A DNA stretch of 64,000 nt, from positions 248,001 to 312,000 of the forward strand of contig NZ_CP096255.1 in the NCBI RefSeq assembly GCF_011516635.5. Direction: 5' to 3'. A model generated the notes under the pieces. That model was given only the letters and a program-made list of their open reading frames with translations. It made no database searches and was not told where the DNA came from. The position numbers and the translations under genes were made by a program. The stretch is from Bradyrhizobium barranii subsp. apii. GTDB taxonomy: Bacteria; Pseudomonadota; Alphaproteobacteria; Rhizobiales; Xanthobacteraceae. The stretch's first letter is position 1; every line of letters starts with the position of its first letter. Shown in pieces: positions 1 to 8,462 of this stretch.

Positions 1-703
1 GCGAGAACTGTTGAAACGTCGTGGAATATCGACTGGCATCGCGTCGCTCTGGCGTTTTTTCCAGCGCAGAAAGATCACACTTAAAAAAAGACAGCGCACG
101 CCGCCGAGCAACGGCGCGGCGATATAAATGCCGCACGTGAGGAGTGGTTCGAAGGGCAAATCGACCTTGACCCTGAGCGTCTCGTCTTCATCGACGAAAC
201 CAGCGCCAACACCAAAATGGCGCGGCGTTACGGGCGCTCGCCACGCGGCGAGCGATGTCGTGCAGCTATCCCACACGGACATTGGAAGACGACGACGTTC
301 ACCGCTGGATTGCGCTCCGACGGTCTGATCGCGCCGCTTGTTCTGGACGGTCCAATGGATGGCGACGCTTTCCTGGCCTACGTCGAGCAATTGCTCGCCC
401 CATCGCTGCGGCCGGGCGATACCGTTATCATGGACAACTTGCCCGCTCACAAGGTCCATGGCGTTCGAGAGGCCATCCAGGCGGTCGGAGCTAGCCTGCT
501 CTATCTTCCGCCCTACAGTCCAGACTTCAACCCGATTGAAATGGCCTTCTCCAAACTGAAAGCGCTGTTGCGGACCGCCGCAGCCCGCACCATGCCCGAT
601 CTCTGGCAAGCAATCGCCAACGCTCTCAAACGCTTCTCACCCGAGGAATGTCAAAATTATCTCGTCGCGGCTGGTTACGACGCAACGTGATCGGAAAACG
701 CTC
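1..703 (+). mobile_element. IS630-family element, right part only
   Basis: This is the 3' part of an IS630-family insertion sequence that enters from beyond the left edge. It is nearly identical to the complete copy at 28265-29316 (window base 1 matches base 28614 there). The right end reads GAAAACGCTC, followed by the target dinucleotide TA at 704-705, as expected for IS630 transposition. The neighbouring host gene starts abruptly at this boundary. Confidence 0.9.
2..690 (+). CDS. IS630 transposase, 3' part (orfA end plus orfB by -1 frameshift)
   Basis: The end of the helix-turn-helix orfA runs to a stop at 125-127. The catalytic orfB continues in the -1 frame from a run of seven A at about 82-88, the usual IS630 frameshift site. 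The DDE residues are visible: FIDET, then VIMDN, then NPIEMAF near the C terminus. The protein cuts and joins its own element at TA targets. Its N terminus lies outside the window. It matches the transposases at 28357-29303 and 49000-49946 almost exactly. Confidence 0.88.
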
Positions 704-704
704 T

Positions 705-1336
705 AAGGCTCGATTCGTTGAGGTGGTGTTGGCATTTCGCCGTTGGGCTGATCGCTATCCTGTTTACCAGAGATCTGGCGAGTGGGAATGCGACTATGGA
801 GAATGGCCCGCGATCACGACTGCCTTCGCCGCGTTCCTGGATTCGGGCGTTCCGCAGCATTGGAGCGCTCCTATCGTCGAGTTGCTGCTTTACATCCTTG
901 CTCGCGACAATGAGGCGGAGGTACTCAAGCGCGAGTTGATGGCCAAGCCGGGCTGGCTTTGGCGAGGGTAGCCCCGCATTCACCGGAGCGAGATGCCCGG
1001 TGGCAACTCGCCGATGCGCTTGGGAGCGACGAATTTGCCGCCGATGAAGTCGAACCGCTGTTGGAGCAATTCTTTCACGACGCGGATGAGTATGTAAGCC
1101 GGCGAGCGCTTCTTGCTCTCGCGCGCAGGCGGTCGAAAAGGTCGGAGACGCTGGCGCTTCGCGCGTGGAGCACGGAGTATGAATATCAGCGGATGGCCGC
1201 GCTCGACGCACTTTCCGCGGTTAACTCGCCGTTGTTGCCGTCATATCTCGATCTCGCTCAGCGCGATGGGCGGCAGTATCTCGTCAATTTTGCCAATTCG
1301 CTCCGCGCAAAGCCGGCTTCAGAAGGTAGCGAGTAG
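705..1336 (+). pseudogene. HEAT-repeat-like protein, 5' truncated and frameshifted
   Basis: Helical-repeat coding sequence starts directly at the IS630 right boundary and has no start codon of its own. Frame one runs to a TAG at 969-971. The next frame, from about 955, continues with ARVAPHSPERDARWQLADAL and ends at 1336. The second part holds alternating helices typical of HEAT/adaptin-like repeats (YVSRRALLALARR, YEYQRMAALDALS). Two lesions are therefore present: loss of the 5' end to the IS, and a one-base frameshift near 955. The function is unknown; such proteins are usually protein-interaction scaffolds. Confidence 0.6.
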
Positions 1337-1407
1337 GAGAAGGCGACCACATCGACCAAATGTCGTCTTGCACCGCTCGGGTATTGCCGACGCACCGTCA
1401 CCCTTGA

Positions 1408-1518
1408 TTACCTGCCTGACCGCCCTGCCAGCCGCGCGCGAATGTCCGGCTTCAGCACCTTGCCCACCTTCGAGCGCGGCAGGTCGTCCCGGACTTCGAT
1501 CAGCTTCGGTGTCTCACC
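1408..1518 (-). pseudogene. 3'-terminal fragment of a second acyl-CoA ligase
   Basis: On the minus strand about 36 codons read TPKLIEVRDDLPRSKVGKVL and onward to a TAA at 1408. They are nearly identical to the last codons of the intact ligase at 2531-4069 (TPKQIEVWDDLPRSKVGKVL). The fragment carries the conserved C-terminal lysine motif of AMP-forming ligases but nothing upstream. It overlaps the 3' end of the DUF1194 gene in another frame. It looks like a duplication or deletion scar rather than a gene. Confidence 0.7.
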
Positions 1519-2357
1519 GTCGCCCGCGCTCCCGCCATTTTTTCTTCGCCGACCAGACAGGACACCCGGGGCTCATTCTCGGCAGTTGGGACGATCCTCC
1601 CCTCCGGCGCGAGGCCCGCAACTTCGAGAACAAGCTTGGTCCGGATCGCTTCCTGGAATTTTTCGCGATCCTTGATTGTCATGATGAAGGCACCCGGCCC
1701 TCCGATCACGCAGTCCTCGTAATAGAGATCGAGATTCTCGATATCGGTCGTCAAATAGGACGGCTCCTTCACCATGAACGGCAGGCCGTTGATGATGATG
1801 CCTTTCTCAACGGCAGCGTCGCGCGCGCCGGTGACGGGGGCTCCGTCGTTGTTCGGCCCATCGCCGGAAATGTCGATGACGCGCCGCGACCCGCGATAGG
1901 GATTCTCTTCGAACAGCTGCACTGCGAAATTGATCGCGCCGGAAATCGAGGTGCTCGAACCTCGGCGAATCGGCGTTTTCATGATCTCGGCGGCCACGGC
2001 GTCCGCCGATTCCGGGCCGTCGATCACGCGCCACGGAATGATGATCCTGTCGTCGCCCGACATCGACCACTCGAAATAGGTCAGAGCCACCTTGCTGGCC
2101 GGACGGGCCCTTAGCGCCTGAAGAAAGTCTTTCGAGACGATGGCCTGTGCATAGCCCTCGCGCTGAATGGCGAGTTCGTCCAGATCCATCGAATAGGAGA
2201 CGTCGACGGCGATAACGAGCTCGACATTGACGGACAGTGCGCTGTGCCCGGCGTCGGCTATCCCTGATTTCGGGCTCGGCGCGGCAATGCTGGCAACGTC
2301 ACCTCCGACGATCGCCCCCGCAACAAGCACCGCCCCGACCGAGACACACCAGCGCAT
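1500..2357 (-). CDS. DUF1194 (von Willebrand A-like) secreted protein
   Basis: The 285-residue protein has an N-terminal hydrophobic signal segment (VGAVLVAGAIVGGDVASIAA). A VWA-like fold follows, with a MIDAS-type DVSYSMD motif at about residues 51-57 and a later DISGDG motif. It is probably periplasmic. The family has no defined biochemical role; metal-ion-dependent protein contacts are an inference from the fold. The last dozen residues after CLVGEEK are unlike the rest and are encoded where the ligase fragment (1408-1518) begins. The original C terminus was therefore probably replaced at a recombination junction near 1520-1545. Confidence 0.8.
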   Translation of the reverse strand: MRWCVSVGAVLVAGAIVGGDVASIAAPSPKSGIADAGHSALSVNVELVIAVDVSYSMDLDELAIQREGYAQAIVSKDFLQALRARPASKVALTYFEWSMSGDDRIIIPWRVIDGPESADAVAAEIMKTPIRRGSSTSISGAINFAVQLFEENPYRGSRRVIDISGDGPNNDGAPVTGARDAAVEKGIIINGLPFMVKEPSYLTTDIENLDLYYEDCVIGGPGAFIMTIKDREKFQEAIRTKLVLEVAGLAPEGRIVPTAENEPRVSCLVGEEKMAGARATVRHRS

Positions 2358-2530
2358 GGCGGCCCTCCCGTCCGTTCAAAAGCATGGTGACACCCAAAAC
2401 GCGCATCGAAAAGCGGAAACATGCCTTTGCCTGCCCGGACACGGATGAGAGTTCCAGGCCCGCGCGAATGTCCGCGTCAGCGCGTCTCGCGGATATCTTC
2501 GAAGCGATGGGCGCTGCAATAAGATGCGCC

Positions 2531-4069
2531 TCAGCCGCCTGAACGCTCCGCCAGCCGCGCGCGGATGTCCGGCTTCAAGACCTTGCCGACCTTGGAACGC
2601 GGCAGGTCGTCCCAGACCTCGATCTGCTTCGGTGTCTTGACGCTGCCGATCCGCGCCTTGACGAAGGCAGCCAGCGCCGTCGCATCGACGCTTTGGCCGG
2701 CGCGGGGCTGCACCACGGCGACGATCCGCTCACCCCATTTCTCGTCCGCCAGCCCGATCACGGCGCAATCCTGCACCGCCTCATGCGCCCGCAGCGCGTT
2801 CTCGACCTCGATCGAGTAGACGTTGAACCCGCCGGTGATGATCATGTCCTTGGCGCGATCGACGATATAGAGGTAGCCGTCGTCGTCGATGTAGCCGATG
2901 TCGCCGGTGTGGTGCCAGCCATGCGCGGAGGCTTCGGCCGTCGCCTCGGGATTTTTGTAGTAGCCCTCCATCACCAGCGAACCGCGGACCACGATCTCGC
3001 CGCGGGCGCCGGTCGGCAGCAAATTGCCGTCGCCATCCATGATGCCGGCCTGCACCAGCGGGCTGATTCGCCCGGCCGAGGCGAGACGCTCCATCGCGAT
3101 CGTGCCGTCGGCGTTGTAATGCTCGCTAGGTGCCATCATCGAGATCATCATCGGCGCTTCGGTCTGACCGAACAACTGCGCCATCGGCCCGATACGCTGG
3201 AGGGCTTCCGCAAGCCGCGCGGCCGAGATCGGCGCCGCGCCGTACCAGAAGCATTGCAGAGAGCCGAGCTTCGCGGAGTCGAGCTTCGGATGATCGAGCA
3301 GCATGTAGATCACGGTCGGCGGCAGGAAGGTGTGCGTGACACGATAGCGCTCGATCAGATCGAGAAATTCTGCGATGTCGGGGTGATGCATGATCACGAT
3401 GCGGCCGCCGAGCGCCATGATCGGGAAACACAGCACGCCGGCCGCGTGGGTCAGCGGCGCAAGCGCGAGGTAGATCGGGCGACCCTTGAAGGGATAGCCC
3501 ATCAGCGTCAGTGCCGTCATCGCCTCGATGTTGCGGCCCGACAGCATGCCCCCCTTCGGCTTGCCGGTGGTGCCGCCGGTGCCCGGGATCATCGCGAGAT
3601 CGTCGATCGTCTCGCGTTGATAGTGCTCGTCGGCGAGGCCGGCGAGCCAGCTGTCGAACGAGGGCGCGAAGGACAACTCAGCATCGAGGCAGACGACGGC
3701 GCGCAGCTTTGGCAACTCTGCACGCACCGCCTCGACCATCGGCGCGAAGCTTGAATGAAACAGCAGCAGGCTGCAGTCGAATTGCTCGAGGATGAGCCGA
3801 TTTTCGGCCGCCTCGTTACGCGGATTGATCGGGCACCAGACCGAGCCCGCGCGGGAAATGCCGAACACGCAGGCAAACGCGACCGGATCGTTGCCGGAAA
3901 GGATTGCGACCTTCTCACCGGCAGCAATCCCCGATCGCGCGAGCCCGCGCGCGACGCGGTAGCTCAGCCGCTGCACCTCGCGATAGCTGAGGTCGCGTCC
4001 ATCCATGGTGAGGCATGGCGCGTCGGCGCCGAGCGAGGCACCTTTGTCCAGGTAATCGATGAAGCGCAT
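2531..4069 (-). CDS. AMP-forming acyl-CoA synthetase/ligase
   Basis: About 512 residues of the ANL superfamily. The protein activates a carboxylic acid with ATP to an acyl-adenylate and transfers it to CoA. The phosphate loop TGGTTGKPKGG lies near residues 164-174, FGQTEAPM near 310, the TGDIGYIDDDGY and DRAKDMIITGGFN hinge motifs at about 395-425, and the catalytic lysine motif SKVGKVLKP near the C terminus. The ATG at 4069 is chosen over the in-frame GTG at 4078. It is the last of three co-directional genes after an SDR and a DUF5938-type protein, so one catabolic operon is likely. The substrate (fatty or aromatic acid) cannot be read from the sequence. Confidence 0.9.
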   Translation of the reverse strand: MRFIDYLDKGASLGADAPCLTMDGRDLSYREVQRLSYRVARGLARSGIAAGEKVAILSGNDPVAFACVFGISRAGSVWCPINPRNEAAENRLILEQFDCSLLLFHSSFAPMVEAVRAELPKLRAVVCLDAELSFAPSFDSWLAGLADEHYQRETIDDLAMIPGTGGTTGKPKGGMLSGRNIEAMTALTLMGYPFKGRPIYLALAPLTHAAGVLCFPIMALGGRIVIMHHPDIAEFLDLIERYRVTHTFLPPTVIYMLLDHPKLDSAKLGSLQCFWYGAAPISAARLAEALQRIGPMAQLFGQTEAPMMISMMAPSEHYNADGTIAMERLASAGRISPLVQAGIMDGDGNLLPTGARGEIVVRGSLVMEGYYKNPEATAEASAHGWHHTGDIGYIDDDGYLYIVDRAKDMIITGGFNVYSIEVENALRAHEAVQDCAVIGLADEKWGERIVAVVQPRAGQSVDATALAAFVKARIGSVKTPKQIEVWDDLPRSKVGKVLKPDIRARLAERSGG

Positions 4070-4126
4070 GATCAACACCCGAAGCGGTAACGGGTGACGC
4101 GGAGGTCCGCGCCACCCGCGATTGAC

Positions 4127-5257
4127 TTAATCGTGCACGGTCAGAACCGGCTTGCTGACGAGCCCGAAGCTGCGCAACTGCCCGAGCAGCTCGTGATGGC
4201 CGAACGCCTGGCAGCCGGAGGCGAACCCCACGCGCTTCGGCGGCTGCTGCAGCAGGTGCGCCGCGGCATAGGCCTGCAGCAAGCCGGTCTGCTTGTAGTT
4301 GCTGTTGCCGTAGATGATGCAGTGCGCGCGCCCCAACGGGCCGGAGGCATGTACCGAATCCATCGACTTGTTGACGCGCGGGTTCTCGCGCGGCGGCATG
4401 GTGTTCATCACACCGGCGGCGGTCTGCGCCAATGCGGCGTAGCGCTCGTCGGGATTCATATCCTTGGTCGCCTCCAGCGCGGCCGCGACGATCTGCGGCA
4501 CGCCCAGCATCAGCGCGCGATTGAACACGCCGCCCAGCACCTTCACGTTGGCCACGCGCGGATCGCGCTTGAACCACACCGGGTGCGAGGTGCCTCCCCA
4601 GGGCAACGCCAGCGCCAGCTCGTGCTGACCGGGGATGGCGAGGTTGTAGAGGCCGGCATCGGGCTGATGCTCGACGTACTTGTTCTGCTCCAGGTAGTAG
4701 GCCTTGGCCATCGCGGCGTTGACCAGGATGGTCTGCGTCGATGCGATGGTCGGGCTGCCGCCCCAGAACACGGCGATATCAAGTGTGTCGAGGCCGGGCG
4801 TCTCCAGGCACAGCTGCGCGGCGATCTCGCCGGTGGTGTACATCTGCGCGATGCCTGGCGCCAACAGCAGCCCGGCATTGGCGAACTTCGTACCCCACTC
4901 CTGCTCGAGCGTGATCAGCCAGTCCTGCTCACCGGTGGTGTCGGTGTAATGACACTTGGAAGCGAGGCAAGCCTGCACCACTTCGCCGCCGAACTTGGCG
5001 AAGGGACCCACGGTGTTGAGCACCACCGAGGCGCCCTTGAACAATTCAGTCAGCGCAGCCACGGTGTGCGGCACCTTGACCACCTCGTAGTCGGCGGTCT
5101 CGATGCCCGCTACATTCGACTTCATCGCCGCGTTGAGCTTCTCATTGCTGCGGCCGGCGGCGATGAAGGGGATGTTGTATTCGCGCAAGTATTCACAGAC
5201 CAGCCGGCCAGTATAGCCGGAAGCGCCATAGACGATGACGGGCTTCTTCTCGCTCAT
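4127..5257 (-). CDS. Saccharopine-dehydrogenase-like / DUF5938 oxidoreductase
   Basis: 376 residues with an N-terminal Rossmann fold (GASGYTG, residues 10-16) in the style of saccharopine dehydrogenase-like proteins and trans-acting enoyl reductases. A second half carries the conserved VFWGGSPTIAS and WFKRDPRV segments. The protein probably binds NAD(P) and acts on a CoA- or acid-linked substrate; the reaction is not established. The start ATG at 5257 is preceded by GGAGGAACGC, a good ribosome binding site. It lies 36 bp after the SDR gene and 57 bp before the ligase, which supports one transcript. Confidence 0.8.
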   Translation of the reverse strand: MSEKKPVIVYGASGYTGRLVCEYLREYNIPFIAAGRSNEKLNAAMKSNVAGIETADYEVVKVPHTVAALTELFKGASVVLNTVGPFAKFGGEVVQACLASKCHYTDTTGEQDWLITLEQEWGTKFANAGLLLAPGIAQMYTTGEIAAQLCLETPGLDTLDIAVFWGGSPTIASTQTILVNAAMAKAYYLEQNKYVEHQPDAGLYNLAIPGQHELALALPWGGTSHPVWFKRDPRVANVKVLGGVFNRALMLGVPQIVAAALEATKDMNPDERYAALAQTAAGVMNTMPPRENPRVNKSMDSVHASGPLGRAHCIIYGNSNYKQTGLLQAYAAAHLLQQPPKRVGFASGCQAFGHHELLGQLRSFGLVSKPVLTVHD

Positions 5258-5293
5258 TGCGTTCCTCCGAAATGCTTGTTGTCGGCTTTGTTG

Positions 5294-6097
5294 TTACATG
5301 CCCATGCCGCCATCGACCGGCAGTCCGATGCCGGTGATGAAGCGCGCCTCGTTCGAGCACAGGAACACCGCGGCATCGCCGATGTCCGTGACCTCGGCGA
5401 GACGGCCGAGCGGGGTTTGCTCCACCACCGAGCCGACTGCGGCGTTGACGTCAGCCGCGAGCCCGACCTTGACGATGTCGTTGGCGAGCTGCATGCCCAT
5501 GTCGGTCGGGATCAGGCCCGGATAGATGCAGTTTACGCGCACGCCGAAACCGAGCTTGCCGGCTTCCATCGCTCCGACCCGCGTCATGCGGTCAACCGCG
5601 GATTTGGTGCCCGAATAGACCGCGATGCTCGGGAAGGCGATTGTTGCCGCAACCGAGGCGATGTTGACGACGGCGCCGCCCTTGCCGGCCGGCCCGCCCG
5701 GGCGCATGGCACGGAAGGCGTGCTTCATGCCGAGCACGGTGCCAACGATATTGACGTCGCACATCCGCCGCGCGTCCTCGGCCTTGACCTCGGAGATCAG
5801 CGACGTGATCTCGATGCCGGCATTGTTGATCAGAATGTCGTAGCCGCCGAGGGTTGCGACGGTCTTGGCAACCGCCCGCTCCCATTGAGCGTCGTCGGTG
5901 ACGTCGAGCTGGACGAAGCCCGTGGCGACGTCTTCCTTCGCGATAGCGGCTGCGCTGGCGCGGCCGGTCTCTTCCAGGATGTCGGCGATCATGATCGAGG
6001 CGCCGGCTCGCGCCAACGCTTGGGCGATGGCCGCGCCGATTCCTCTAGCACCGCCGGTGACCAGGGCGTTCCTGCCTGCAAGGCTCTTCCCACTCAT
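5294..6097 (-). CDS. SDR-family NAD(P)-dependent oxidoreductase
   Basis: 267 residues, a classical short-chain dehydrogenase. The cofactor motif TGGARGIG is at 14-21, NNAG at 91-94, catalytic Ser148, and YSGTK with Tyr161 and Lys165. The ATG at 6097 is preferred because GGAGGAG stands just upstream; an in-frame upstream extension to 6268 runs through the operator region and looks non-genic. It is the first gene of the operon and divergent from the TetR gene, so it is very likely the main target of that regulator. The substrate is unknown, probably a hydroxyacyl or alcohol intermediate. Confidence 0.9.
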   Translation of the reverse strand: MSGKSLAGRNALVTGGARGIGAAIAQALARAGASIMIADILEETGRASAAAIAKEDVATGFVQLDVTDDAQWERAVAKTVATLGGYDILINNAGIEITSLISEVKAEDARRMCDVNIVGTVLGMKHAFRAMRPGGPAGKGGAVVNIASVAATIAFPSIAVYSGTKSAVDRMTRVGAMEAGKLGFGVRVNCIYPGLIPTDMGMQLANDIVKVGLAADVNAAVGSVVEQTPLGRLAEVTDIGDAAVFLCSNEARFITGIGLPVDGGMGM

Positions 6098-6254
6098 GAC
6101 GCACTCCTCCGTTGCTGGTGATCGATTCGTGCCGCGCCAATCGGCGCGCACCAGGTCGATGGGCGCAGGCCTTTTGGGCTGCACCCAGCGAAGCCTCCAT
6201 GGTCGGACGTCTTGACGACTGTCCAAATTCTTGGTGCGAACCTCCGCCAAAATC

Positions 6255-6290
6255 TTGACATCTGTCAAGAACGAATTTGACAGTTGTCAA
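6255..6290. promoter_or_regulatory. Twin palindromic operator for the divergent TetR
   Basis: Two perfect 14-bp palindromes of the form TTGACA-N2-TGTCAA lie at 6255-6268 and 6277-6290, with centres 22 bp apart (about two helical turns). A weaker copy, TTGACGACTGTCCAA, is at 6213-6227. The sites sit between the SDR operon and the tetR gene, as expected for an autoregulating TetR repressor that also controls the operon. They are seen directly; regulator binding is inferred. Confidence 0.7.
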
Positions 6291-6373
6291 AGGAAGTGGT
6301 TGTGAGGGGATGGAGCATTCCGCGGTCGACGCGGTATAAGTCCTTGAAAGAACGGGACTAGGGAAGGGACGAG

Positions 6374-7012
6374 ATGGCGCGGCAGGTGACGGGAGCGGCC
6401 CGGCGTGTGGCCGATGCGGCCGAGGTGCTGCGCGACGAGAAGTTCAACGCGCGGCGCGTCGAGCTTGCCGAGGCCGCGCTCGAAACGCTTGGAGAGCTCG
6501 GCTTCGCACGCACCAGCCTGCGCGAAATCGCGCAGAACTCGGCGTTCACGCACGGCGTGTTCCACTATTATTTCAGCGACAAGCTCGACCTGATCTGCTG
6601 CTGCGTCCGCCACTACAAGGCGAAGTGCGTGACGCGATATGACAATGTCGTCGCGACAGCAACGAGCCGCGACGAATTGACGGAGGGTTTCCTCGCCAAG
6701 CTCGCAGCAACGCTGCAGAGCGAAGCCCGTATGCACCGCCTTTGGTATGACCTGCGCTCGCAGGCGATGTTCGAGGCGGCGTTTCGCAAGGATGTACTCG
6801 AGATCGACAAGAGCCTGGAAGCGATGATCTGGCGCATCGCCTCCCGCTATGCCGAGCTCGGCGGCAAGCGGCCGGCGGCGTCGCCCGCCGCGCTCTATGC
6901 GCTGTTCGACGGTCTATTCCAAAGTGCGCTGCTTAAGCACCTCGCGGGTGACAAGACGGCGATTCCCGAACTGCTCGACGAAGTCCGGCGCCTGCTGCCG
7001 ACGGTCTGCTGA
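6374..7012 (+). CDS. TetR/AcrR-family transcriptional regulator
   Basis: 212 residues with an N-terminal helix-turn-helix (LETLGELGFARTSLREIAQ followed by HGVFHYYFSDKLDL, about residues 34-75) typical of TetR repressors. A variable C-terminal ligand domain follows. The start follows GGGAAGGGACGAG. The gene is divergent from the SDR/DUF5938/ligase operon, with twin palindromes between them. The likely role is repression of that operon until an acyl or aromatic effector binds; the ligand is unknown. Confidence 0.9.
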   Translation: MARQVTGAARRVADAAEVLRDEKFNARRVELAEAALETLGELGFARTSLREIAQNSAFTHGVFHYYFSDKLDLICCCVRHYKAKCVTRYDNVVATATSRDELTEGFLAKLAATLQSEARMHRLWYDLRSQAMFEAAFRKDVLEIDKSLEAMIWRIASRYAELGGKRPAASPAALYALFDGLFQSALLKHLAGDKTAIPELLDEVRRLLPTVC

Positions 7013-7137
7013 CGCGCACGAGCGGCGCCGGCGATGGCTCTGCAGCGCACCGCTCTCGACGATGCTTCGCATCGCGAGGGAAGCGCTGCGCTGCGTCCGG
7101 GGGACTAGAGCGGAGATGCACGCTCTTTCGAGACGCA

Positions 7138-8250
7138 TCACTTCAAAAAGCCAAGCCCTTCGCGCGCCGTGCCCACGGCCCATTGGTCGCCCGGCGGCAG
7201 CGCGAGCACGCTATTGAAATCGGCGCGCGCATGTTTGGCGTCGGACAGTTTCATATAGAGGATACCGCGATTGACCAGAGCGACCCGATTGTTGGGATCG
7301 AGCCGTATCGCCTCGTTGTAGTCGGCGAGCGCGCGGTCGTTCTCGCCCATGTCGCGAAACGCACTGGCGCGATTGTTGTAGGCCGTCGAATTTCCCGGCT
7401 GAAGCCGAATCGCTTCGTCGAAATCGGCAATGGCACGTTTATCGTCGCCCTTTTTGTGCCAGGCGAGGGCGCGAGCGAGATATGCCTTCTCGAAGGAAGG
7501 CATGATCCTCGTGACGTCATCGAGCTCGCGGATGGCGTTGTCGGTGTCGTCCTTTTTCAGGAGAACGATGGCCCGGCAATAATGGCCGCCAGCACTCCCG
7601 GGCTCCAGACGGACGGCGGTGTTGCAGTCGTCGAGAGCCTCGTCGATCTTGCCCTTGCCGAAATGGACGGTGCTTCGCAGCTCGTAGGGCCATGCGGCGG
7701 CGGGATTGCGCCGCATCGCCTCGTTGTAATCGGCCACGGCATGATCGGAGTCGCGCTTCGCCGCATACGCTTCCCCTCTCTTGATAAGAGCAAAGTAGGC
7801 TTGCTTGGGATTGCGTTCGATGGCCTCGGTAAACGCGCCGATCGCCAGATCGAAGTCGCGCTTGTTGAAATATTCGAGGGCACGGGAGGTGTAGGACGGA
7901 CCGTAGCCGGGATCGAGGCGAATGGCCTCGTTGTAATCGGCCAAAGCGCGATCCCGTTCGCCCTTCGCCGAATAGGCGCGGCCGCGGCAGTTGTAAGCCC
8001 GCCCGAAATTCGGATCGATCCGTATCGCGGCGCTGCAGTCCTCGAAGGCGCGATCCTTGTCCCGCTTGATGTACCAGGCTTCGCCACGCAGCTCGTAGGC
8101 AACCGCGTTTGTCGGATCAGCCGCAATGATCTCGGTCTTTTCGGCGATGACGCGGTCGTTGGACGTATCGTCGGCATGGACGGCAACCGTCACGGCAATG
8201 GTGACCGAGCAAAACAGACCGAAAATCCGGCCGATCGAACCGCAATTCAT
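7138..8250 (-). CDS. Exported tetratricopeptide-repeat protein
   Basis: About 370 residues. An N-terminal signal segment (GLFCSVTIAVTVAVHA) is followed by roughly nine TPR units with the consensus RAIADFDEAIRLQPGNSTAY or similar, filling the whole mature protein. TPR arrays mediate protein-protein contacts. The export signal suggests a periplasmic scaffold, with no partner identifiable here. The ATG at 8250 was chosen; an alternative in-frame start is at 8268. The gene stands alone on the minus strand between tetR and the adhesin locus. Confidence 0.85.
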   Translation of the reverse strand: MNCGSIGRIFGLFCSVTIAVTVAVHADDTSNDRVIAEKTEIIAADPTNAVAYELRGEAWYIKRDKDRAFEDCSAAIRIDPNFGRAYNCRGRAYSAKGERDRALADYNEAIRLDPGYGPSYTSRALEYFNKRDFDLAIGAFTEAIERNPKQAYFALIKRGEAYAAKRDSDHAVADYNEAMRRNPAAAWPYELRSTVHFGKGKIDEALDDCNTAVRLEPGSAGGHYCRAIVLLKKDDTDNAIRELDDVTRIMPSFEKAYLARALAWHKKGDDKRAIADFDEAIRLQPGNSTAYNNRASAFRDMGENDRALADYNEAIRLDPNNRVALVNRGILYMKLSDAKHARADFNSVLALPPGDQWAVGTAREGLGFLK

Positions 8251-8462
8251 GGCTAAAAAACCCTGCATCGAAACCGCGCCGGGTCGCGCAAGCGGGCGAC
8301 GATCGAATCCGGCGGAAAGACATCACAGCGCCCGGCTGCGAAAATAAGTCGCAGACCGCGGGGCTTCGGTTCGAACGGATGAGGGCCGCCTCTGCGGTCT
8401 CACCAGGCGTAGCGCAGGACGCCCTTGCCGGCGTAGCTGCGATTGTGCCGCTACCGGGTGCT

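Noticed and set aside
6098..6268. Longer N terminus of the SDR protein
   Set aside because: It would run through the operator and lacks a ribosome binding site, whereas the ATG at 6097 has GGAGGAG and begins the Rossmann fold normally.
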